64,000 nt of DNA from HRBIN30 sp964534275 (GTDB lineage Bacteria > Desulfobacterota > Binatia > HRBIN30), in assembly GCA_964534275.1 (NCBI GenBank), contig CAZHQG010000006.1, positions 62,001 through 126,000 of the forward strand, in the 5' to 3' direction. Below are positions 26,544 through 35,651 of this stretch, piece by piece. The stretch's first letter is position 1, and each line of letters begins with the position of its first letter. Both the position numbers and the translations under genes were made by a program. The notes under the pieces are model-generated. The model saw only the letters and a list, made by a program, of their open reading frames with translations. It was not told the DNA's origin and did not search any database.

Positions 26544-28343
26544 CTAGATCACGTAGTCGATGCGAAACTGAACATTGTCGCGGTCGCGAAGCAAACTGAT
26601 CCCGCTGCCGCCTTTGAGCCGGTGCGCATCGAGGATGCTGTAGTCGATCGTGAGCCGGAACGGATCGCGAATGAGTGTCACTCCGGGTTGGTAGACGAAG
26701 GCGCCGCCCCAATCGTAAAAGAGCGCAAACGACGGATTCACTTGGCCGCCTCGGTACGACGTCGTGAGCAGCAACGTTTGCAAGAGCGAGGTGGCCGGTT
26801 GGGACACCATGACGGGCTCGAGCGGCACGCCAAGTTGGGGCAGCAAAGTATCGATAACCGGCAATACTTCCCGGTCTGGGTTGGGGGTACCGTCAGGGTT
26901 GAAAACGCGGCTCCCAGCGGCGTTGCGAATGTGTTTCACGAAGAACTGTGTGGTGGCGAAGAAGGTGTTGTTCGGGTTGAGTAGACGAAGCCAGAAATTT
27001 ACGTCCCACCCGAAGAGTAGATTGATCGAATCGCGTAGCCGGCGTCCGCCCGTCGTTCCGTCGCGCCCAAACAAGAACGGGTCGAACTGCCGCTGGGTGA
27101 AAGCGGGCTCGTCTTTGAAATATGCCACTTCGCTCCGAAACACGCTGTAAATTTGCGGCAGGGCAAATGTGACCGTGGACCCGAATACCTGTACGCGTGG
27201 AGCGGTCAGGTGTACGTGCACCGGACTACCGCAGTTGTTGCGCGTGGGATCGTTGCCACGAAACGGAAAGCGGGGATCGATCGGGCAAGGCTTCCCGTCG
27301 TTGAAGGCTTCTATCGGAAGCCCGCGGACCGTGAACAGTTGTGCTGCTGGGGTATCGAAATACGTGGACAGATAGGCCACGCTGAACGTGGCGTCCTCCA
27401 GATTGAAGACCATCCGCACGCCCCCACGTGCGTCGCGGAGGCTGCGGCTAGGCGCAAAGCTGAACGTCCGAACCTCCGTGCGCGGCGCTCCAAAGGAGGG
27501 AAGCGTCCAGGGGGAGCCAGGCGGGATCGCGGGGATGAACCCAACCTTATTGTCCACGGCAAGGAAGCTTTCGAGAAACGTGTCGGAAAGCGGGCCCAGC
27601 GTGCCGATCCGATATTGCAAGCGCAGCATGTCGAGGGGGACACGTCGCTCATCCAAGGGGATCAAAAAACCCCCAAAACTGGAATCGAGAGGGTTGATGT
27701 GATCGAGGAGCTGAAACACGTCTGCCTCGCCCCAAGACAGCACTTGGCGGCCGAGGCGAAAGAAGACGCGGCCAGTTGAAGCTTCCAGATAGGCTTGAAA
27801 AAGCCGTTCCCGATGAGAGGCTACTTTGCGCAAATGGCGGCGAGCGGCAGCAATGTCGGGGGCAGTTTGATTCAGCGCCGCAATGGGGAAACGCAGGAGG
27901 GGCTCGAAGAAATCAGCCGTCGAATACTCGCGCGGACCCCAGTCGTAAATCCCATCGAATTCGCCTCGATACGTGAGATGGTAGCCCGCATTGCGCAATC
28001 GAAAGGGCAAACCCTGGAGGAGAGAGAGTGGTCCGACGCCTTCTTGAATGAGCCGATCGATGCGGTGGTCGAACTCGGCTTCGATGAAAAACCGGTTCTG
28101 CCGCAAGTGCCCTGCGGCGGAGAAGGGGAACGTGCCGGAGGTGGAGGGGAGAATGCGACTCCCGACTCGATTGGGCACGCCGTTGTGCGTGTTTTCCGTA
28201 CCAACGCGAGCATTCACATAGGTGCGGACCCCGAGCTTCATGGTGCCCTCGCGATCGAGGCTGACTGCAACTGCCTCCCTGGCACCCGCGAGCGAGCCGA
28301 CCCCGAACAGCGTTGCCGCTAGCCAAACGCGTAAACGTCTCAC
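26544..28343 (-). CDS. DUF1302 outer-membrane protein (second paralog)
   Basis: About 599 residues. The signal peptide is RLRVWLAATLFGVGSLAGAR and the mature start (EGTMKLGVRTYVNARVGTEN) is nearly that of the first paralog. Shared blocks include GQNRFF-type start, RQVLSWGEADVFQLLDHINP, FGGFLIPLDERRVPLDMLRL and the C-terminal DNVQFRIDYVI. It lacks some of the loops of the first paralog, giving a shorter protein. GTG at 28343 follows GGAGGTGGG. The gene is preceded by an inverted-repeat operator candidate (28391-28410). It is not in the operon with RND and DUF1329, so it may use those partners or be specific for another substrate. Confidence 0.88.
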   Translation of the reverse strand: MRRLRVWLAATLFGVGSLAGAREAVAVSLDREGTMKLGVRTYVNARVGTENTHNGVPNRVGSRILPSTSGTFPFSAAGHLRQNRFFIEAEFDHRIDRLIQEGVGPLSLLQGLPFRLRNAGYHLTYRGEFDGIYDWGPREYSTADFFEPLLRFPIAALNQTAPDIAAARRHLRKVASHRERLFQAYLEASTGRVFFRLGRQVLSWGEADVFQLLDHINPLDSSFGGFLIPLDERRVPLDMLRLQYRIGTLGPLSDTFLESFLAVDNKVGFIPAIPPGSPWTLPSFGAPRTEVRTFSFAPSRSLRDARGGVRMVFNLEDATFSVAYLSTYFDTPAAQLFTVRGLPIEAFNDGKPCPIDPRFPFRGNDPTRNNCGSPVHVHLTAPRVQVFGSTVTFALPQIYSVFRSEVAYFKDEPAFTQRQFDPFLFGRDGTTGGRRLRDSINLLFGWDVNFWLRLLNPNNTFFATTQFFVKHIRNAAGSRVFNPDGTPNPDREVLPVIDTLLPQLGVPLEPVMVSQPATSLLQTLLLTTSYRGGQVNPSFALFYDWGGAFVYQPGVTLIRDPFRLTIDYSILDAHRLKGGSGISLLRDRDNVQFRIDYVI

Positions 28344-28390
28344 ATCCCACCTCCAAGCACCGCGCTCCGAACGAACGTGGACTCGCTTAC

Positions 28391-28410
28391 GGCCAAGCAC
28401 TTGGCCAAGT
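28391..28410. promoter_or_regulatory. inverted-repeat operator candidate upstream of DUF1302-2
   Basis: GGCCAAGCACTTGGCCAAGT contains two overlapping dyads: GGCCAAG-CA-CTTGGCC and the perfect 12-base palindrome ACTTGGCCAAGT. A TTGACT -35-like hexamer on the minus strand overlaps its edge (28413-28408). It lies about 50 bases before the DUF1302 start and 115 before comM. A repressor site for the DUF1302 gene is a plausible reading. Confidence 0.5.
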
Positions 28411-28525
28411 CAAGAGAAGAACACGACTTCAGGTTGCCTCCCCGCAATCCTTCCACGCAACTGATCCCTCGGCAGGAACTTTACACTATTGACGGTCGAG
28501 CTTGCTTTGTGGCACTTGAAGAAAC

Positions 28526-30052
28526 ATGTCCTCCCGCGTGCTCTCAGGTGCGGTCCATGGCATCGATGCATTGCTGGTGGAAGTCGAGGTGGACTTCCTT
28601 CCCGGTTTGCCTCGGTTGGACATTGTGGGTCTCGCCGAGGGGCCGGTGCGGGAGAGCAAAGAGCGCGTGCGCGCGGCCGTGAAAAACAGTGGCTTTCGCT
28701 TGCCCGGTTCGCGGGTGGTGATCAACTTGGCCCCGGCGGACGTAAAGAAGGAAGGATCGGCCTACGACCTTCCCATTGCCGTGGGGATCCTAGCGAATCA
28801 GGGATTGGTGCAAACCGAGCGTCTCGGGCAATACATGCTGCTTGGAGAATTGTCGCTGGATGGCCGCGTCAAACGCGTGCGTGGCGCGTTACCAATTGCG
28901 GCCGCAGCTCGCCGGTACGGGCTGCGGGGGGTGCTGCTGCCGGCGGACAATGCTGCGGAGGCAGCGGTGGTTGACGGAATCGATGCGATCCCGGTGACAA
29001 GCCTGGTGGAAACCGTCGGGTTTTTGTTGGGGCAGCTCGACATCGCGCCTGTGCGGGTCGATGTGCAGGCGCTTTTCCAGCAGGCCCACGGCCATGAAGT
29101 GGACTTCAGCGAGGTCCGTGGCCAACAGCACGTCAAGAGGGCGCTCGAAGTGGCAGCTGCTGGAGGACACAACGTTCTCATGGTGGGTCCGCCTGGATCG
29201 GGAAAAACGATGCTCGCCAAGCGTATCCCGACCATTTTGCCGCCTCTGACGTTAGCCGAGGCGTTGGAGACTTCGCGGGTGCACAGTGTGGTGGGGCTGA
29301 TGGAGGGCCGCGCGCTCATTACCACGCGTCCGTTTCGCGCTCCGCATCACACCATCAGCGATGCCGGACTGATTGGCGGCGGCTCGATTCCCAAACCGGG
29401 AGAAGTGAGTTTGGCCCACAATGGAGTGCTGTTCCTCGACGAGCTGCCGGAGTTCCGCAAAAACGTCCTCGAAGTCTTGCGCCAGCCACTCGAGGAGCAA
29501 CGAATTACCATTGCTCGTGCTCTTGCCTCGATCACCTATCCTGCTCGTTGCATGCTCGTGGCAGCCATGAACCCCTGCCCGTGCGGTTTTCTAGGGGATC
29601 CGCAAAAGGAGTGCACGTGCTCTCCGGTGCAAATCGAGCGGTATCGTTCGCGGATTTCTGGGCCTCTGCTGGACCGAATCGACATCCACATCGAGGTGCC
29701 GGCGGTGCAGTTTCGCGATTTGGCTGGCAATACGAGCGGAGAAAGTTCGGCTGCGGTTCGTGCCCGGGTCGATCAGGCCCGCGCCCGGCAGCTCGATCGT
29801 TTCCGCGGGCGAAAGATCTTTTGCAACGCGCAGATGACCGCGCGGGACCTTGCGCGTTTTTGCCGTCTCGACCCGCAGAGCGAGAAGCTCCTCGAAACTG
29901 CGATGATGCGTCTGGGCCTCAGCGCGCGGGCATACACCCGCGTGCTCAAAGTGGCGCGCACCATTGCGGACCTGGAAGGTGCAGAGGAAGTCCGGTCGGT
30001 CCACATTGCCGAAGCGGTGCAGTACCGCTCGCTGGATCGCCCCGTAGCGTAA
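28526..30052 (+). CDS. comM: ComM/YifB-family AAA+ ATPase
   Basis: 508-residue Mg-chelatase-like AAA+ protein. In transformable bacteria ComM is a hexameric helicase that promotes branch migration during recombination. The N-terminal domain has the family block LVEVEVDFLPGLPRLDIVGL followed by SKERVRAAVKNSGF and INLAPADVKKEGSAYDLPIA. The AAA+ domain has Walker A GPPGSGKT (221-228), the FRAPHHTISDAGLIGGG sensor block, Walker B VLFLDELPEF, and the C-terminal PCPCGF and CTCSP Cys-containing loops. It lies three bases before dprA, another transformation-linked gene, so natural competence functions may be co-transcribed. Confidence 0.95.
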   Translation: MSSRVLSGAVHGIDALLVEVEVDFLPGLPRLDIVGLAEGPVRESKERVRAAVKNSGFRLPGSRVVINLAPADVKKEGSAYDLPIAVGILANQGLVQTERLGQYMLLGELSLDGRVKRVRGALPIAAAARRYGLRGVLLPADNAAEAAVVDGIDAIPVTSLVETVGFLLGQLDIAPVRVDVQALFQQAHGHEVDFSEVRGQQHVKRALEVAAAGGHNVLMVGPPGSGKTMLAKRIPTILPPLTLAEALETSRVHSVVGLMEGRALITTRPFRAPHHTISDAGLIGGGSIPKPGEVSLAHNGVLFLDELPEFRKNVLEVLRQPLEEQRITIARALASITYPARCMLVAAMNPCPCGFLGDPQKECTCSPVQIERYRSRISGPLLDRIDIHIEVPAVQFRDLAGNTSGESSAAVRARVDQARARQLDRFRGRKIFCNAQMTARDLARFCRLDPQSEKLLETAMMRLGLSARAYTRVLKVARTIADLEGAEEVRSVHIAEAVQYRSLDRPVA

Positions 30053-30055
30053 CGG

Positions 30056-31198
30056 GTGAACGCCGGTGCAGGAGCAGCCAACGTGAGCACCCCTGTGCAA
30101 CGCGGCCCCGAAGAGTGGCGATGGTGGATTGCGTTGCGTTCGGTGCACGGTGTGGGTCCTGTGGTGTACCATTCTCTGTTGCGCGTGTTTGGAGAGCCGC
30201 GGGCTGTGTTCAGTGCCGGTCAGGGCGACCTCGAATGCGCGGGGCTCAAACCGGAACTGGCCAAGGCAATTCGCCAATTCGACGGATGGGCCGCGATCGA
30301 TCAGGAGCTGGTGCGTGCCGAGCGAGCTGGAGCCGTTTTGGTAACGTGGAACGATGTGCATTACCCGCCTTTGCTCCGACAAATTCACGACCCACCTCCG
30401 TTTCTGTACATGATGGGGAATTTGCACCCGGCAGATGTCTTGTCGGTTGCTGTGGTGGGCTCGCGACACCCGACGAGCTACGGCCTGCGCATGGCGCGCG
30501 AGCTGACCACTGGGCTCGTGCAATTTGGTCTCACGATCGTCAGTGGGCTTGCCCGTGGCATCGATGCTGCTGCCCATTGGGCGGCACTGAAAGAGGGCGG
30601 TCGCACGATTGCCGTGTTGGGCTCGGGCTTGGACGTTTTGTACCCGCCAGAGCACAAGGCTCTCGCGCAGCGCGTGGCCACCCAAGGGGCACTGTTGACC
30701 GAGTTGCCGATGGGGGCTCAGCCCGACGCAGAAAATTTCCCCACCCGGAATCGGATCATTAGCGGGATCACCCGCGGTACTGTCGTGGTGGAAGCCGCGG
30801 AGAAAAGCGGCTCGTTGATTACCGCACATCTCGCTGCCGAGCAGGGGCGAGAGGTGTTCGCCGTGCCCGGGCCCGTCGGCGAGCGGTCGCGAGGAACGCA
30901 TCGACTCATTCGAAATGGTGCCAAGCTGACCGAGTCTGCCCTCGACGTAATCGAAGAAATCGCTCCCCAACTGGTCACAAGACGAGGGCCAGCCCCACGG
31001 CAGTTCGAGCTGCCTTTGCATGCCGAGCCACTAGTCGAACTCCTGCGCGCCGCGCCTTTGCACATCGACGAACTGATCGCGCGGAGCGGGCAACCAGCGA
31101 CTCAGGTGCTGTCGACCCTGCTGGACCTCGAGCTGCAGGGAGTGGTGCAGCAGCTTCCCGGCAAGTGCTTCGCGCTGACGATGCAACCTTCTGGTTGA
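30056..31198 (+). CDS. dprA: DprA, DNA-processing protein
   Basis: 380 residues. DprA loads RecA on incoming single-stranded DNA. The Rossmann-like DNA-processing domain has VAVVGSRHPTSYG, GLTIVSGLARGIDAAAHWAAL, GSGLDVLYPPEH, LLTELPMG, FPTRNRIISGIT and a conserved PGPVGERSRGTHRLIRNGA. An N-terminal helix-hairpin region precedes it and a C-terminal winged-helix segment (PLHIDELIARSGQPATQVLS) follows. GTG at 30056 is the likely start, with GTG at 30083 (behind GGAG) as an alternative. It follows comM closely and precedes topA, a common order. Confidence 0.95.
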   Translation: MNAGAGAANVSTPVQRGPEEWRWWIALRSVHGVGPVVYHSLLRVFGEPRAVFSAGQGDLECAGLKPELAKAIRQFDGWAAIDQELVRAERAGAVLVTWNDVHYPPLLRQIHDPPPFLYMMGNLHPADVLSVAVVGSRHPTSYGLRMARELTTGLVQFGLTIVSGLARGIDAAAHWAALKEGGRTIAVLGSGLDVLYPPEHKALAQRVATQGALLTELPMGAQPDAENFPTRNRIISGITRGTVVVEAAEKSGSLITAHLAAEQGREVFAVPGPVGERSRGTHRLIRNGAKLTESALDVIEEIAPQLVTRRGPAPRQFELPLHAEPLVELLRAAPLHIDELIARSGQPATQVLSTLLDLELQGVVQQLPGKCFALTMQPSG

Positions 31199-31231
31199 CG
31201 ACCAACCCTCGCTGGCTATCAGTTAGCGGTT

Positions 31232-33556
31232 ATGGCGAAAAACCTCGTAATCGTTGAGTCGCCCACGAAAGCAAAGACGCTCCAGAAATACTTGGGCCGC
31301 GACTACCAAGTGAAGGCTAGCGTTGGCCACGTAAAGGATTTGCCCAAAAGTAAGCTCGGGGTGAATATCGAGAAGGGTTTCGAGCCAGAGTACGAGGTCA
31401 TTCACGGCAAGAAAAAGGTCATCAGCGAGCTGCGAAAGGCTGCACAGGGAAAGGACTATATTTTTCTGGCCCCGGACCCCGATCGTGAAGGTGAAGCGAT
31501 TGCGTGGCATATCGCGGAAAGCCTGGATGTAGACCGAGACCGTGTGCGGCGGGTGCTGTTTCACGAAATCACCAAGCGAGCGGTGCTCGAGGCCTTGAAG
31601 AACCCCCGCGACTTGGACCGCAACTTGTTCGAAGCGCAGCAAGCGCGGCGCATTCTCGACCGTTTGGTGGGTTACCAAATCAGCCCCTTGTTGTGGGAAA
31701 AAGTCCGACGCGGGCTCTCCGCTGGCCGCGTACAATCGGTGGCTGTGCGCCTGATCGTGGAACGCGAGCGGGAAATCCAAAGGTTCCAGCCAAAAGAATA
31801 CTGGAGTTTGACCGCTCGCCTAGAGGGCAAGGAACCACCGCAATTTTTTGCGCGACTTTTCAAGATTGGCGACCGTAAACTCGACCCTGAAACCTTCCGG
31901 TTGGAAAACGAACAGGCAGCCCGGGAGCTGATGGAAGCTCTTCGGACTGTGGAATGGCGGGTTGCCAAAGTCGAAAGGAAAGAGCGGCGACGCTTTCCAG
32001 CTCCACCGTTTACGACGTCGCGCTTACAGCAAGAGGCCGCTCGCAAGCTTGGGTATTCGCCCCCGCGAACGATGCGGATCGCACAGCGGCTTTACGAGGG
32101 GATCGAGCTCGGTTCCGAGGGGATGGTGGGCCTCATCACGTATATGCGCACGGATTCCACCCGCGTGTCTTCCGAGGCACAACAAGAAGCCCGGCGGCTG
32201 ATTGCAGCGAAGTTCGGGGAGCAATACTTGCCCCCGCAGCCGCCAGTGTACCCAAGCAAAAAAGGGGCGCAGGACGCTCACGAAGCGATCCGCCCAACAT
32301 CGCTGGAGTACCCACCAGAGCGTGTAGAGCCGTTCCTCAGTAAGGAAGAGTTTCAGTTGTACAAACTCATTTGGGATCGCTTCCTGTCTAGCCAAATGGT
32401 CCCGGCCGTTTACGACACGACTACGGTGGACATTGCCGCGGGGCACACCATCTTCCGCGCCAGTGGGCAGATCCTCAAGTTCGACGGTTTTAGTCGTGTC
32501 TATACCGAAGGGCGCGACGACGATGGTCGCACTGCCGGCCAGGGAGAAGAAGGGGAAACAGAGGGCGAACTGAAAGAAGGCCAGCTGCCCCCACTGGCTG
32601 AAGGTGAGCTGCTGCGATTGCACGAAATCATCCCCAAACAACACTTCACCCAACCCCCTCCGCGTTTTACGCAAGCAACCCTTGTCAAAGAACTCGAAGA
32701 GAAGGGAATTGGCAGACCTTCGACATACGCGACGATCGTGGGGACGATCTTGAACCGAGAGTACGTCGTCGAAGATAGTTCCAAACGGCTCCGCCCAACG
32801 GAGTTGGGGATCTTGGTCACGGACCTATTGGTCGACGCCTTTCCAGACATCGTGAACGTAGAGTTCACTGCTGGCATGGAAGAGGAGCTCGATAAGATCG
32901 AAGAGGGGAAAGAGCGGTGGACCGAAGCCTTGCGGCGTTTTTATGAGCCGTTCAAGCGGGATCTCGAACACGCCAAGGAGCGCATGCGCGATGTCAAGGC
33001 TGGCCAACCAACGGACATACCTTGCCCCGCGTGCGGCGAAAAAATGGTTCTTCGTTGGGGCCGAACGGGAGAATACTTGGCATGCGCGCGGTATCCAGAG
33101 TGCCGGACAACTCGAAATTTCGTTCGCGACGAGAGTGGCGCCATTCGGATCGTGGAACGCGAAACAACGGACGAGAAGTGCCCCAAGTGCGGTCGGCCGA
33201 TGGAAGTGCGTTTCGGGCGGTACGGGAAATTTTTAGGGTGCTCGGCGTACCCGGAATGCAAAACCGTTCTCCCTTTCGATCGGCCGAAGGAAACTGGTGT
33301 GCACTGCCCCGATTGCAAAGAAGGCAAGCTCCTCGAGAAACGTACACGTACGGGGAAGACCTTTTTTAGTTGCAATCGCTATCCTACGTGTCGCTTTGCA
33401 ACTTGGCAGCGACCTGTTCCGGAGCCTTGCCCGGAGTGTGGTGCCCCGTTTGTTGTGGAAAAAACCACCAAGCGCTCTGGAACGGTGCGCAGTTGCTTGG
33501 CGGAAGGCTGCAAGTATAGCGAAATCGTTGCGGAGGCTGTGGACGAGGCGCCATAA
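31232..33556 (+). CDS. topA: DNA topoisomerase I
   Basis: 774-residue type IA topoisomerase that relaxes negative supercoils. TOPRIM domain at the N-terminus (IVESPTKAKTLQKYLGRDY, then APDPDREGEAIAWH); catalytic Tyr304 in GLITYMRTDSTRVS. From about residue 595 to the C-terminus are four C4 zinc fingers: CPACGEKMV, CPKCGRPMEV, CPDCKEGKLL and CPECGAPFV, each paired with a downstream CxxxxxC-type pair. ATG at 31232. It follows dprA by 33 bases and precedes trmFO, the usual neighbours. Confidence 0.97.
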   Translation: MAKNLVIVESPTKAKTLQKYLGRDYQVKASVGHVKDLPKSKLGVNIEKGFEPEYEVIHGKKKVISELRKAAQGKDYIFLAPDPDREGEAIAWHIAESLDVDRDRVRRVLFHEITKRAVLEALKNPRDLDRNLFEAQQARRILDRLVGYQISPLLWEKVRRGLSAGRVQSVAVRLIVEREREIQRFQPKEYWSLTARLEGKEPPQFFARLFKIGDRKLDPETFRLENEQAARELMEALRTVEWRVAKVERKERRRFPAPPFTTSRLQQEAARKLGYSPPRTMRIAQRLYEGIELGSEGMVGLITYMRTDSTRVSSEAQQEARRLIAAKFGEQYLPPQPPVYPSKKGAQDAHEAIRPTSLEYPPERVEPFLSKEEFQLYKLIWDRFLSSQMVPAVYDTTTVDIAAGHTIFRASGQILKFDGFSRVYTEGRDDDGRTAGQGEEGETEGELKEGQLPPLAEGELLRLHEIIPKQHFTQPPPRFTQATLVKELEEKGIGRPSTYATIVGTILNREYVVEDSSKRLRPTELGILVTDLLVDAFPDIVNVEFTAGMEEELDKIEEGKERWTEALRRFYEPFKRDLEHAKERMRDVKAGQPTDIPCPACGEKMVLRWGRTGEYLACARYPECRTTRNFVRDESGAIRIVERETTDEKCPKCGRPMEVRFGRYGKFLGCSAYPECKTVLPFDRPKETGVHCPDCKEGKLLEKRTRTGKTFFSCNRYPTCRFATWQRPVPEPCPECGAPFVVEKTTKRSGTVRSCLAEGCKYSEIVAEAVDEAP

Positions 33557-33638
33557 CGGCACATCGCCGGAACCGCTCCATTGAGCATTGCGCGAGGCCG
33601 CAGTTGGGGTACAAACGCTTTCGCGAAGAGAGGTGTCC

Positions 33639-35006
33639 ATGTCGGTGCACTCTACCCGTGAACCTGTGATTGTCGTCGGGGGTGGTTTGGCCGGATCCGA
33701 AGCGGCGTGGCAGTTGGCGCGCCGCGGCATTCCCGTGCTCCTCTACGAAATGCGCCCGCAGCGCCAAACCGAAGCCCACCGCACGGACCGGCTTGCCGAA
33801 CTTGTGTGCTCGAACTCTTTCCGCAGCGCGAGTCTCGATGCGGCCGTGGGGTTGTTGAAAGAAGAAATGCGGCGATTGGGGTCGCTGGTGTTAGCCGCTG
33901 CAGATCGGACGAGCGTGCCGGCTGGTGCGGCTCTGGCGGTGGACCGGGACCTGTTTGCAGAAGCGGTCACGCGCGCAATCGCCGAGTGCCCGGAAATTAC
34001 AGTGGTGCGTGAGGAGCTCCGGGACATCCCCGAAGGGCTGTGTTTGATCGCCACTGGGCCCCTGACCTCGCCAGCCCTTTCGTACGCCCTACAAGAGCTC
34101 CTCGGCCAGAAGTACTTGTACTTTTACGATGCGATTGCGCCCATCGTGACGGCGGATTCGATCGACCGTTCCGTGGTGTTTGCCGCCTCGCGCTACGGGA
34201 AAGGCGGAGAGGATTACCTGAACTGCCCGATGACCCGCGACGAGTACTACGCCTTTGTCGACGCCCTGCTGGCAGCAGAGAAAGTGCCCGTGCGCGATTT
34301 CGAGCGCTGCATTTATTTCGAGGGCTGCATGCCCATCGAGGAAATGGCTCGACGCGGTCGCGACACCCTCGCGTTTGGCCCGATGCGACCCGTCGGGTTA
34401 ATCGACCCCCGCACCGGGGAGCGACCCTATGCGGTGGTGCAGCTTCGCCAAGACAACGCAGCCGCCACGCTGTACAACATGGTTGGCTTCCAGACCAAAA
34501 TGACGTATCCGGAACAGCGGCGCGTGTTTCGCATGATCCCGGGGCTCGAAAAGGCAGAGTTCGTTCGACTCGGTAGTTTGCACCGGAATACCTTTATCAA
34601 TTCGCCCCGCGTGTTGGAGCCTACATTGAGTTTGCGCCGCCGGCCGCGCACGTTTATCGCCGGACAACTCATTGGTGTGGAGGGGTACGTGGAGTCGGCG
34701 GCCACGGGTTTGTTGGCAGGACTGAACATTGCCCGAATGCTTGCTGGCGAGCCTTGCGTGGTTCCTCCGCCGACGACCGCGCTCGGTGCTTTGCTGGCGT
34801 ACGTGACCGACCCGCGTCGCAAGGACTTTCAGCCCATGAATGCAAACTACGGTCTATTTCCCCCTTTGCCAGGCCGCGAACGCGGACGCGAAAAACGCGA
34901 GCGGCTGGCCCGCCGCGCCCTGCACGATTTGGACGAATGGATGGCGCGTCACAGGCTTGCGCCCGCCACGGATACCTCTCCAATCGTGGCCGTAGCAAGC
35001 AACTGA
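33639..35006 (+). CDS. trmFO: TrmFO, methylenetetrahydrofolate-dependent tRNA(U54) methyltransferase
   Basis: Forms 5-methyluridine at position 54 of tRNA using methylene-THF and FAD. The FAD site is VIVVGGGLAGSEAAWQLARRG near the N-terminus. The catalytic residues are Cys57 (LVCSNSFRS) and Cys230 (EGCMPIEEMARRG), both in the known positions. C-terminal blocks GQLIGVEGYVESAATGLLAG and ANYGLFPPLP are typical. About 455 residues. ATG at 33639 follows GAGAGG at a normal distance; the upstream extension to 33588 lacks a site. Confidence 0.97.
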   Translation: MSVHSTREPVIVVGGGLAGSEAAWQLARRGIPVLLYEMRPQRQTEAHRTDRLAELVCSNSFRSASLDAAVGLLKEEMRRLGSLVLAAADRTSVPAGAALAVDRDLFAEAVTRAIAECPEITVVREELRDIPEGLCLIATGPLTSPALSYALQELLGQKYLYFYDAIAPIVTADSIDRSVVFAASRYGKGGEDYLNCPMTRDEYYAFVDALLAAEKVPVRDFERCIYFEGCMPIEEMARRGRDTLAFGPMRPVGLIDPRTGERPYAVVQLRQDNAAATLYNMVGFQTKMTYPEQRRVFRMIPGLEKAEFVRLGSLHRNTFINSPRVLEPTLSLRRRPRTFIAGQLIGVEGYVESAATGLLAGLNIARMLAGEPCVVPPPTTALGALLAYVTDPRRKDFQPMNANYGLFPPLPGRERGREKRERLARRALHDLDEWMARHRLAPATDTSPIVAVASN

Positions 35007-35033
35007 GCGGGCGACGCTCGGAAAGGAGCGGCG

Positions 35034-35651
35034 ATGCTGGTCGGAGAGCACATGACCTCACCCGTGATCACGGTGGAGCCCCACGCCACTGTGTCGCAGG
35101 CGCGCAAGCTGATGCAGGATCATGATATTCGCCATTTGCCCGTGATCGAGCACGCGCGCTTGATTGGAATTGTTGCGCGCAGTGACTTGAACTGGCCCTC
35201 CGCTGCAAAGGTACCTCCAGATGCCATGCCGGTTGCGGAGGTCATGAGCGGGAACGTCATCGCGGTGACGCCGCGAACGACCATCGAAAACGCTGCCAGC
35301 CTGATGCTGGCAAACAAGATCGGGGCACTGCCCGTCGTGGACGAGGAAGAACATGTCGTGGGCATTCTTACGGCTGCCGATATTCTTTCCGTTTTTCTGG
35401 AGGTGATGGGAGTAGGCTCGGGCGCCCGCCGGATCGAGATCCGGCTTCCCGACCGTCCGGGTGCCTTGGCTCCGGCAGTGCAATGCATTGGTAGCCTGGG
35501 GGTCAACATCGTCAGCGTGGTGTCCGCCCGGGAGCAAGATGGCTGGCGAAGCCTCGTGTTGCGACTTGCAACGGACGATCTCGAACCGGTACTGACCGCT
35601 CTTGCCGACCTCGGCGTCGAAGTGGTTTCTACGGGTGAAGGCGACGACTGA
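35034..35651 (+). CDS. CBS-domain pair with C-terminal ACT domain
   Basis: 205 residues. Two CBS motifs: MTSPVITVEPHATVSQARKL to about residue 57 and MSGNVIAVTPRTTIENAASL to about 122, forming a Bateman module that binds adenine nucleotides. An ACT domain follows (ARRIEIRLPDRPGALAPAVQ, then GVNIVSVVS), typical of ligand-binding regulation. It resembles AcuB-like proteins. The last bases overlap the start of glnE, so translation is coupled, which suggests a nitrogen-related or energy-sensing regulator (inference). ATG at 35034 follows AAAGGAG. Confidence 0.85.
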   Translation: MLVGEHMTSPVITVEPHATVSQARKLMQDHDIRHLPVIEHARLIGIVARSDLNWPSAAKVPPDAMPVAEVMSGNVIAVTPRTTIENAASLMLANKIGALPVVDEEEHVVGILTAADILSVFLEVMGVGSGARRIEIRLPDRPGALAPAVQCIGSLGVNIVSVVSAREQDGWRSLVLRLATDDLEPVLTALADLGVEVVSTGEGDD

